Shown here one piece after another: positions 24,220 to 33,959 of a DNA stretch of 64,000 bases (positions are counted from its first letter, which is position 1; each line of letters starts with the position of its first letter). Both the position numbers and the translations under genes were made by a program. Source of the stretch: Ephydatia muelleri (Eukaryota > Porifera > Demospongiae > Spongillida > Spongillidae); assembly GCA_013339895.1 (NCBI GenBank), contig JABACO010000014.1, forward strand, positions 7,627,556-7,691,555. Direction: 5' to 3'. The notes under the pieces are model-generated. The model was not told the origin of the DNA, ran no database searches, and saw only the letters and a list, made by a program, of their open reading frames with translations.

Positions 24220-24362
24220 CAGCATGATGCACATTGTGTGTGCGCAGCTTCCGGTGTGACACAGTCCAATCATTGGCATCCAATAAAAGGCTCATTTGTG
24301 GTATCACTAGCCATTGTGACGTGTGTTTTTTTCACACAAAAGGATTGTACAGACCTGCTCAG
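24220..24362 (+). promoter_or_regulatory. Promoter and noncoding first exon of micropeptide gene copy 5
   Basis: CTTCCGG (24248), CCAAT facing ATTGG, and ATAAAAGG (24283-24290) are nearly identical to copies 2 and 4. A GTAAGT donor follows at 24363. Confidence 0.55.
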
Positions 24363-24564
24363 TAAGTTTTATATAGCTGTGTTTGTCATACTCCTCTGGA
24401 GGTGAGCAATTTGAATTTATACACACCTATGTCCAGTGTGTATTGTTCTTTCATTTTATATTTTAACACACGTTAGTGAGAGCAGAGCATAAAGCAGTGT
24501 TACAAAATCGTTGACATCTATTTTACGATGTCAAATATTTTAATGAGGCATGCATCCGTACAGA

Positions 24565-24738
24565 ATGGCTAGCAGTGGCGGTCAGAATACTACCACAACA
24601 CAACAGACACCTGTTCAACAAACTGTCCCAAGAGAGGAGGTACGTACACACAGATGTTGACCTGTAGCTGAGTTTGTGTCTTCTCCTTCCCATTAGACAT
24701 GGCTTTCGTGGTTACTAAGAATAGTGCAAGGAAAATAG
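24565..24738 (+). CDS. Micropeptide family copy 5, CaaX lost
   Basis: Exon 24565-24639 (25 codons) follows CCGTACAG, begins MASSGGQ and contains TPVQQTVPREE. The donor is GTACGT. Exon 24697-24738 follows CCCATTAG and reads TWLSWLLRIVQGK then a stop. The tail has no Cys and no CaaX box, and the 3' UTR lacks the AATAAA seen in copies 1, 3 and 4. It is probably a diverged or dying member with an intact promoter. Confidence 0.4.
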
Positions 24739-24739
24739 T

Positions 24740-27470
24740 TCAAGAGAAGAAACAGTTGCACACGTACCATAGTGTAGTGTAGCAATGTACGTGTACATGG
24801 GCAACATTCGATTAATTTTAATTCTTATTTTTTTCCCATGGTATACAATGTAAGCACCACAGATGATAAATCATATTTACCCAATACGCACACACTAGGA
24901 CGTAACTCATTCACCCAAGCTATGCTGCATGTTATTAAGAGGTGCACAAATTACTTTATACTAGCATTTGACCCAGTCCTACATGTAATTGATACAACAA
25001 CCAATACTGATATGAATTAGGAGGTCTTCGCCATATCACAATTGAAACTTCACACCCAGCTAATCACACTCGAGAGCATTCAAATTGAAACTTCTGATTA
25101 AAAGCCGATTGCAGGTATCAAACTTGTAGCAACTTATCAGCAATCACATTGTGCAATCCTATTAAATTATAGTTAATGTAAGGACTATAGAGAAAAAAAT
25201 CCACCATGACTTGGATGGGTGGGTGTGGCTAGGATCGCCCTCACAATGGCCCACACAAGGGTGAAGTTCAGTTTGTCACAGGTTTATTCCATCACTATGT
25301 GTGTGTGAGTGTGTGTGTGTTTGTGTGTGTATGTGTGTGTGTATGTGTGTGTGTGTATGTGTGACAAGAGGTGGTGGTGGCAAGGTAGGAAGCCATGTGA
25401 GAGGAAACATATCCAACCCAACTCTGAACACCTGGGAGTCATTGTCTCAGTGTTTACCAGCTTCCGACTCTCCAGTGCACCCCCACCCCCACCACCCCAC
25501 CCCCGCTCCTGGCAAGCAAGCTTGACTCTGGCCAGAAGGTGGGAGATAAAGAGGAAGTAACAGTGACATCCATGGGGGCATGCTTTCCTCTGACCAACGT
25601 GAGGACCTAAGTCAGTGGGGCAGGTATGGTTATTGTCTGGCATGAGGCCACTGCCTAAATTCCTTTACCCTCAGAAAAGGCTGACCCTATCACTTAGCAG
25701 ACATATTTCAATCCTCTTGCCTTCGATTGTTTCTGTTTATACTTTTTGTGTGTGTGTGCATATATGTTTTTATCCCATGCATGCTTGTATCTGTTGCAAA
25801 CGTTTCCCTTTCAGTAAAAAAATAATAGTAAGTGAAAACGAGGTGAGGAAGATCACAGTGAGTGTATATGGTATCAGGCCATTTACCAGTCAAGTTGAGA
25901 GAGGAACAAACATGAGGGATCACTTGAGCACGTGATGAGAGTGAATGCTTTTTCGCGAGGTCTGTAATATAGTGTAGTGTGCAGCGTCCATCTGCAACAA
26001 TTGTGCTGCAACACTATTTGTGTGCGATTTACTGCCCACCATGAATGGCATTATGGCTGTGGTACCAGACCTATAGGCCCGAAATCAGCTGCCGCAATAA
26101 CTAAACGTTGCCCCCAAATCGTCTCGAACCGTTTTGAGCATTCATAAAATCGAAACACATAGACACACGCACTAATCAGACTAGTAGGCAAAAAAAATAC
26201 GTATACATTCTCATAGCAGCGCCCGTACAAAAAAGCGCATACCTGATGCTAGATAGCTTATATGCACACTACAATATGCGCATTAAAAGGTTTTTCTCTG
26301 CGCATCTATACACATACACGTTCCCAACAACTCAAACGCGGGCGCTGCAATACGTCGTCTACACCCTCGCAAGCATATACAAACGGAAGCCAAGGACAGG
26401 CAGACTCACTATCATTGGGTTAATACCTTACTTCAACGTCCAATCATGCCTGGGCTGTTCAGAGCAAGCTCTTCCATGTTGCGCTATAGTAAAGCCATAC
26501 AACTCAAGAGACGTGGCGTTGTTAATAATTGCATCGTCCTTTTTTTTTTTGCAGCACATGTAATTAAAGAAGCAGGCAAGCGGAAAACCTATCGTCAATC
26601 TTTTGGTCAATTTTGTACCGCGCTTAAAAGTGTATAGTGTAATGCTGGTGTTATTGACTCAGCCTTTACAAGCCGACGTACTGACGTACACGACATATGC
26701 ATGATGTTGAACGAAGTACGTCTGGCGTGTCACTGTGAGATTATGCTGGAGAAAGATCCACCCTCCTCTCTCTTTTGCGCGGCAATCTCCTTCTCAAGGT
26801 AAATGCAGAAAGCACACCCAATCTAACTTCGAATTAGTATTACTATTGACAATAGACCATGTGATTTGTGATTTGACTTCTAGGCCCTCTGTCCGAGTCT
26901 CTGCTCTGTGGACTGGTATGTTGGACTGAAGCAGGTACGGTCAACTTAATGATCAACACATTGAGGGCCAAGGCTGTAAGCATGTTCCTTATTTCTCGTA
27001 TATTTACGCACAATTAAATTATTAATAGCAATCTAGCTTGCAGACTTAACCTGGGCTAACTCATTTCATAACTTATGTGTATATTTTAATGTTAATAGGC
27101 GTGCATATGGGATCGCATACATTATAAATTTTCCAGACTAATGTAAGATTGCGTTAAAATGTATCAGTAGTAAAAACATTCAGAGCCTTACAACTGCACG
27201 ACAGATACTTCCGATTCGCAATGTGAAGAAATCGCGAAGTGTATATGAATGGTGTCTTATCAATTAACGCCTTGCAGGGCTATTCATCCTCACAAAAGCG
27301 GTTTGGTGGAGTCGAAGAGATGCAGTTTAAACTCTCTCTTTGATAGTATGCTCTAGGCCAGATTGCTGTCCATATCATCACCCCATACTTCCAGCATAGA
27401 TTGCAGTTGTTCCTTCTCACAGCTTTATAGTTGCACCTTGACCCAAACTAGTTTCAAACAGTGAATGGGT
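24740..27470. other. Intergenic stretch with short microsatellites
   Basis: Contains a (TG)n-type run at about 25299-25363 and a small one near 25748. A segment near 27105-27235 matches 15435-15570. Sequence near 26020-26090 resembles 20015-20080 (TTTA.TGCCCACCAT.. and CAGCTGCCGCA). Open frames here look like chance; no exon set could be assembled. Confidence 0.4.
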
Positions 27471-27474
27471 ATCA

Positions 27475-27590
27475 ATCCTCCAGTCAGGTCCTCTGTGCCT
27501 GACAGTGCACTTCACCCCTGGGCTACCAATGTGTCACCTGCAAAAGAGGAGGTGATGTAATAACCACTGGTTTGTCTGCCACACCTAGAA
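27475..27590 (+). mobile_element. Degenerate fragment of the R2-like element
   Basis: Plus-strand text SPLGYQCVTCKRGGDVIT corresponds to the DPLGHHA.TCKRGGDV..RH finger region of the family, with an upstream stop. Too decayed to mark clean borders. Confidence 0.55.
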
Positions 27591-27599
27591 GTCGGTTGT

Positions 27600-28420
27600 A
27601 GATGCCATGTTAAATCTCGGCATTCACAAATCATGCAGGTTCATACAGCTAGCTACCCATAACAAGAGACAATCCCGGATGAAAAAGATTGGCCTCTTAT
27701 CAGGAAACTATGAGGTCCAATGTAAATACCATACATTGCTTTTTATTCGCTCAGTGTCAAGTTGAATCTTGGCATTCACAAACCATGCAAATTCAAGTAG
27801 CTACAAGTGGGTACCAAATTGTAAAATTCCAGTCAATATGAAAGATTATCATCTTATCAGGAAGCAAGGAGGTGTGCTAACACCATACATTGTTATAGCC
27901 AGGTACTAGTTTTTATTTATTGAGTGTTAAGTATAATCTTGGCATTTGCAAATCATGCAAATTCAAGTAACTGACACAGACCGAATTATAAGATTGACAC
28001 AGGAGTGGATGTCTCCTCACATCAGGAAAACATGAGGTGTATCAATCATTGACTTAAAAATTCCACTAAAGTCAGGACTCCAGCAGTAGATTAAAAAGCT
28101 ATTCACAAACCATAGAAATTAAAATAGCTACCCATGGGGACTGAATTAAAGACTCGATTCCAGGTGTAATAGATTTACTTCTTTTCAAGAAACCATGTAG
28201 CATGTAAATCATGTAATACCCTTCAATTGATATAGGCAGTTCAAATGTGAATAGTTGTTTTATTTACTGAATGGTACATGGAATATTGGTATTCACAAAT
28301 GAATAGGATTTGATTTTGGATGACAAAGCGTATCAGGAAACCATGAAAACCCAAGTAACGGCCACACATTGTATAGGCAGTTACAGATTTTTTGTTCAAA
28401 CTAGCTAGAATGTTGCATTA
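27600..28420 (-). repeat. Satellite-like repeat, minus orientation block
   Basis: Several diverged units run on the minus strand, recognised by TCTTATCAGGAAAC(C)ATGAGG, CATACATTGTTATAGCC, TTGGCATTCACAAACCATG and AAATTCAAGTAGCTAC. They are the reverse complement of the words that repeat at 33.96-38.96 kb. Confidence 0.7.
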
Positions 28421-29930
28421 TTAGAACGGAAACACTTATGGATCAGGTGAGTAGCTGAATAGGCTTTCCATGAAATAAAAGCAAAATCAATAGTATAGTA
28501 AATTTTTAAGTGGATATTAGCATTACACAATATCTCAAATTTTACTACCATCTTGTGCCAGCAAGAGTGTACTCATGTTGAGGGATTGATGCGTTTCCCA
28601 GGGAAGGAACAGTGCACTTGCCCTAAAGCTGCTCCATTTTCCATTGAGTAGTCCTTTCATAAATGTTTTCCTTGAGTTCTACAAAATACTGAGCTATTGA
28701 TATTGCATGGGTATAATCAGCAAAATGTTCATGAACATTACCCCGAGGAATCCCACTTTATTAGCTTCACAGGTTCGAATGAGAACCTTCAATTGTTATA
28801 CCTTTTGGATGCACCCAGTAAGAAAACTCACCCGTTGCAGTAATTTACAGAGATTCAAATTAGTTTATTGGTGTAGCTAAATCTATCAAAAGCCTTTTGC
28901 AAAATCTATATAAAGCATTTGCATATTTGTCTAGTCTGCTGATGTTTGTGTTCAGGACTAGGTGGCGGGCAGATCGCAACATTTGATGTACACTGTACCT
29001 GTAGCAGTCTAATGTTCCACAACTTCATTATTGGTTCAAGCCGGTTCTGTCTCTGGGATAGCATGATGATGATGGAGTCCCAGAAGCATAACACTAATGA
29101 TCTAGTGCCTGGATTTGTATTCAATGTGTCCTACCCCTCCTGGAAGACATATGGCAACTAGGCAATGAAGCTATCTTCCCACAAGTTGTTTTTGCCATCT
29201 CTCTAAACAATAAAAAGCAAAAAGACTATTTAGCAAATTAACCTTGCCTCTATTACATGTCGGGTCCATTGCAAGAGGTCTATTACCTAGTGTGTAATAT
29301 TTTACTTTCAAGGGCACGAAGCAATGTTGGTTTGTAAATTGATGAGGGCTTTGTAGTGGTTTGACGTTGTACACATGTTTCTCACCTTTACATCAGTATG
29401 ATGATTATTACAATACGCAATTCATCACTTAGGCTGTGCATCAAGCTGTAGCTTCAGCTGATGAGATTTCATTACATCTTACTTTAAAAATATGATCCAA
29501 TCCTGCGACAAGTATGGCAAATGCAAAAAAAGATTGTTTTTGGTCATTTTTATAACTGTGTGCAATGCAAAATAAAACTATCAATCATCCTAACTATAGG
29601 TAGAAGCACTACACGTCAAAGCTGAATTCTGATGTGTTTCAATAAGAATATATTGTAGATTTAGTCAACGTTTTCCATCATCTACCCCAACAAGGCATCA
29701 CCAAACACTACTTACCCATCACAATCACCCAGATTTTACCCTTGCCTCATATGAAAGACTTTTGAGACCCATATTTTCTGAATACATATTAAAGCTGCGG
29801 TATTGACCTGTTGGTGTCTCCGATCCTCTCTCCTTCCAATCATTAAAAGTACACGCTAAAGAGAAGCAAACTCCAATTAAGTATTTAATAATAATAATAT
29901 AAGACACTCCTTCAGAGGGTTTTGGACTCC
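28420..29930. other. Intergenic stretch, nothing recognised
   Basis: A/T-rich unique-looking sequence. The short open frames at 28946-29161 and 29171-29374 have no recognisable motifs and no convincing splice context. Confidence 0.4.
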
Positions 29931-29949
29931 ATCTTGACCCTTCCCAATT

Positions 29950-30660
29950 TCAGGTTGCTATCAAGTGGTGGCTTGGCCTGGACCTTTCCTATGGTTCATG
30001 CTGCCACTGTGCCCTGAGATTGCCTTGGATTTACTTGGCCATCATGCTGTTACCTGCAAAAGGGGTGGTGATGTGGGTTTCCCGCCACAATCCTTGTGGA
30101 GTCCTGCCGGCGAGCTCATCTGGGTGTCCAGGTGGAAATGGTTAACAATCTCACCAATCACAGCCACACCCCATCCAGCTGACCTTTAGTTCCAAACTGG
30201 GTCTTGGGCAAGCCAACAGCTTTTGACCTGTCTGCCACATCTCCGCTTAATCCTACAACTCTTTTGGAAGCGAGGGTGACAACAGATGTAGCTGCACTGA
30301 CCACAGAGCTGAGAAAGCACTCATCTAATGACACCAAATGCAAGGAACTGGACTGGGTCTGTGTACCCCATAAGTGGTGGAGCCGTATGGAGCCTGGGGA
30401 AAGGAGGCTTTGGAGTCTATCTCCCAGCTAGCTTCTCAACTAGCCACTTGCTCGTCCAAGGCAAAGTCAGTGGTTCTTACCGAACTCTACGGGCGGCTGA
30501 ACCTTCACCTGGTACGAGCTAATGCAATTGCCATCCTTGCTCGTAGCCTCGGTCAAAGTGATGTAGGGTATATATAGTTAGCATTTTATGTACATTGTGT
30601 GTAGTCTAGTTGTATGTGTTTATATATCATTGAAAGAATTAAATGCCAAAAATAAATAAA
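29950..30660 (+). mobile_element. R2-like 3' fragment, first of three in a row
   Basis: Reads WWLGLDL, then LLGHHAVTCKRGGDV, then the endonuclease tail (AFDLSATSPLNPTTLLEA) and YGRLNLHLVRANAIAIL, with several frame changes. It ends in an AATAAATAAATAATTATAATAAT tail typical of this family's 3' ends. Confidence 0.75.
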
Positions 30661-30689
30661 TAATTATAATAATCCCATTCACTGGACAA

Positions 30690-31295
30690 GTTAGGTCATC
30701 ATGCTCTAACGTGCAGAAAAGGCCCTGATGTGATTACTCGCCACAATAGAATTAGGGACACCGTTTTTGAGCTCTGTCAGCGTGCATGTTTAGGAGCTCA
30801 GCTTGAAGCTGAAGCAGTTTGGGTCATGAAGAAAGACAAACTCAACCAGCTGATATCCTCATCCCTAACTGGGATTGGGACAAACTGCTGCAGTTGACCT
30901 TTCCATCACATCCCCGCTTTGTCATGAAAATATTCAAGTACGTGTGTGATGACAGGGTCTGCTGCACTGCGGGCAGAATAGAGGAAGCGCAACACTAATG
31001 ATGAGAAATGCAGAGAGTTAGGTTGGGTATCGATCCCTTTGGTGGTTGAATCGTATGGTTGTTGGGGAACCGAAGCACAGCTTTTCTTTTCTAGACTTTC
31101 AGATCAGCTAGCCTCCAGATTGAACCAGCCAAATCCATCACCACCAATCAGATGTATGGAAGACTGAACCTAAACCTAGTCAGAGCCGTTCTTCCCGGGC
31201 CATACTTTCCAGATCTTGCATGGCAGGTTAATCTTTTCTGTGCGTTTTCTGTGTCTGATGTACATGTTTGACATTTAAGTGAACAATGGATTATT
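30690..31295 (+). mobile_element. R2-like 3' fragment, second of three
   Basis: GHHALTC (with GKVRSSC-type damage) and DVITRHNRIRD near 30690-30760 are followed by LGWVSIPLVVESYG.WG near 31020-31070 and MYGRLNLNLVRAVLPG near 31150-31200. The tail contains ATTATTATTATTA at about 31290. Confidence 0.7.
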
Positions 31296-31299
31296 ATTA

Positions 31300-31925
31300 T
31301 TACCATGACACATCCGGGGGATCACTGTGCTCCTTATGTCCAGACACTTGTGCTCGATCCATTAGGCCATCATGCCTCCACATGTAAGCGTGGGGGTGAT
31401 GCTGTGTTTCGCCACAATAGACTTCGCGATGTAGCGGAGTTGTGTAGGTTGGCCCACCTGTGTGTTAAAGTTGAGGCCGGAAAATAACCTAACACCAGAC
31501 CACAGTCATACAAGACAGCTGATGTCCTTGTCCAGAACTGGTCCAGTGGCAGGCCAGCAGCCTTCGACATCTGTGTGTTCTCACCGCTTAATACACGTAC
31601 TTGTCAGAAGCGGGGGGTTTGTGCAGGTGCCGCAGCCCAGGCTGGAGAGGTCAGGAAGCACTCAGCTAATGATGACAAATGTGGAGATCTGGTTGGTTTT
31701 GTGTCCCCCTGGTGACTGAAACTTATTGGAGCATGGGGACCTGAAGCCAAGGCCTGTTTCTCCCAGCTGGCTTCGAGGCTTTCCATCAGGCTTCAAAAGC
31801 CCAAATCAGTCATTCTCTTCATGAACTATATGGTCGCTTAAAACACATGTCTCGTTCGTTGTGTTGCTACGGCCATATTAAGTAGGATCCAGTCCTCGTA
31901 ACTTTTTCCTGTGTTTATTTATGGT
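31300..31925 (+). mobile_element. R2-like 3' fragment, third of three
   Basis: DPLGHHASTCKRGGDAVFRHNRLRD at 31350-31430 is followed by TADVLVQNWSSGRPAAFD and GAAAQAGEVRKHSANDDKC. Stops occur at 31487 and later. With the two copies before it, this gives three head-to-tail 3' truncated pieces within 2 kb. Confidence 0.75.
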
Positions 31926-32205
31926 GTATTTTGTATGAAATATTATACTAAAAATATATTATTATAATTTTATGTGCACATATATAACAAAGGCAAGTAA
32001 TGGCATATGTAAATGCACTTATATACTGCCCAGTACTAAAACGGGAAGCATCTGCATAAGGGAGACAAGTTCACTGTACATAGTCTTGACTTAAATATTA
32101 GTTCAGAGAATGAAGTGACAACAGTATCTGGTAAGGAATTCCAATATTATAATCTGGACAGAGAAGAATTGGATCTGAAGTTATGGCGTGGTGTAGACAC
32201 CGGAC

Positions 32206-33850
32206 TTAGTTTAATGGAGTTACCTTTTGTACCATATGGTGACAAGTTGATGTGGACAAAGGCTGATGCATCATGATCAACAACGTTTTCACAATCTTAA
32301 AAACACATAAGGAGAAACACTCTACGATATTCCAATGAATGAAATCTAGGTGTAGAAGATGATCAGCATAGCTCATAGTGGGCAGCTTTACCCGTTTAAA
32401 AATAGCTCTGTTGAAAAAGTGCTGAACCCTTTCTACACATCTAATGTCTTGTAATAGCCATGGATTCCACACTGGAGAATTATATTCTAGAATTGGTCTG
32501 ACATAGGATATATATACTTGACAGAGTCTAGAGATATCGAGTATGAAGACCAGAGAACACTTTTGGAAAGCCTTTGCAATAAATGCACAATGTAAGCTGG
32601 ACTTAAAGTCGGATGTTATATGCACACCTAGGTCACAAATATGATAAACTCTTTTCAGCAATACACCACCCAAGGAGTAAAAAATTGTTTGCAGAGTTAT
32701 GTCCAAAAGATATTGCAATACATTTCTGAAAAGCAATATTAAGCTGCCAGCTTTGAAACCATGTACACAATTCGACAATGATAGGGACAAAGGTGAAATT
32801 GAATCAGAAGAGTGAGCAACATAGAGTTTAGTATCATCTGCAAATACTTTAGCTTGAACTGGTGGTACCAAACAATCAGGGGAGGTCATTGATATCTATG
32901 AGGAACAAAAGAGGACCAAGCACTGAACCTTGCAGAACACCACTAGAAACGGGTAGAGACAAAGATAAGGACTGACCAATATAGACTTGCTGAAACGAGC
33001 AGTTTGAAAAGAAAATAACCATCTCACCAATGAAGGACTAATACCATAGCACTCTACCTTGAACAGCACTTTTCGATGGGAAATTGAATCAAAAACTTTA
33101 GCAAAGTCAATATATACTGAATCAATTTTAATATCGGTGAACAGTGTCCATTCATTAAGTGTGGCTAGCAATTGGGTACAAGTAGAACAAGAAAACCAAT
33201 GTGATATTTAGAAATGAGGTTGTTAGAGCGAGAAAGGATATCATTGAATCATAAACCATAGACTCCATTACTTTGCAGCAAACACTGGTTAGGGACGATA
33301 ATTACTAGGTATTTTGTGGGACCCTTTTTTTCAAAATGGGACAAACAATTGCCTGTTTCCAACTCCGAGGTATACACCTACAATTCATAGACATAGTAGT
33401 AAAAGCCTGGACGATGGAAAGGCAATGGCATAAGCAATTGACTTAAAAACCCAGCAAGAAAACCATCAGGGGGTTCTGGAGTATTTAGAAAAAAGAAACT
33501 TAAGAGCACAAAACACTTTATAATGTGTAAACTCAGCTTGTTGATATTCCCGATGACAGATGGAAGACAGGGAAGACACCATTATCTGTAGTGAAAAACT
33601 GAAGCAAATTAAGCAATTAAAAACATTGCATTTGTCGGATCAGTTGTTGCAGAGAACATCAGTCTTAATGAGGGGTGAAGCAGTATATATGTAAGCAGTT
33701 TTGGAATTACATATGAATACAATCTGGATAAACTTGTTGCTTCTGATAACATTTCGTTCAGGAGATTCATAAAAGGAACGGAACAGCAAGTTTGTATTCT
33801 CTAGCAATTTTGTGTAGACCACTCTGTCTTTGTGATATCACTGTTTCTTT
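32206..33850 (-). pseudogene. CR1/jockey-like non-LTR reverse transcriptase remnant
   Basis: Minus-strand blocks give RSWKQAIVCPILKK near 33365-33315, VYIDFAKVFDSISHRKVL near 33115-33050 (first catalytic Asp region), the FADDTKLYVAH catalytic box near 32850-32815, and the typical C-terminal YVRPILEYNSPVWNP near 32515-32465. Frames change at least three times and stops are common. This is a different LINE clade from the R2-like family nearby: it has the ADD box and VRPILEY tail of APE-type LINEs. The endonuclease end was not found. Confidence 0.8.
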
Positions 33851-33959
33851 AGGAGTAATTCGGTCAAATTTAAAGCCAAGGCATGATCATTTGTTGCAAT
33901 ATTGCAATATGTATTATATGTAACTGCAGGGTAACAGGCCAATCTGAGCTACAGTCGAG

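Noticed and set aside
18000-24740. The micropeptide array as a simple noncoding satellite
   Set aside because: Not fully excluded, but unit lengths vary (about 2.5, 0.65, 1.5 and 1.5 kb), splice sites and start codon keep their places, and the phase-0 ending is the same type in three copies. That fits tandem genes better than a satellite.
25284-25643. Frames of 74-119 codons over the TG repeat
   Set aside because: Driven by TG/CA repeats and a GGTGG tract, with Val-Cys and His-Thr periodicity; no conserved domain.
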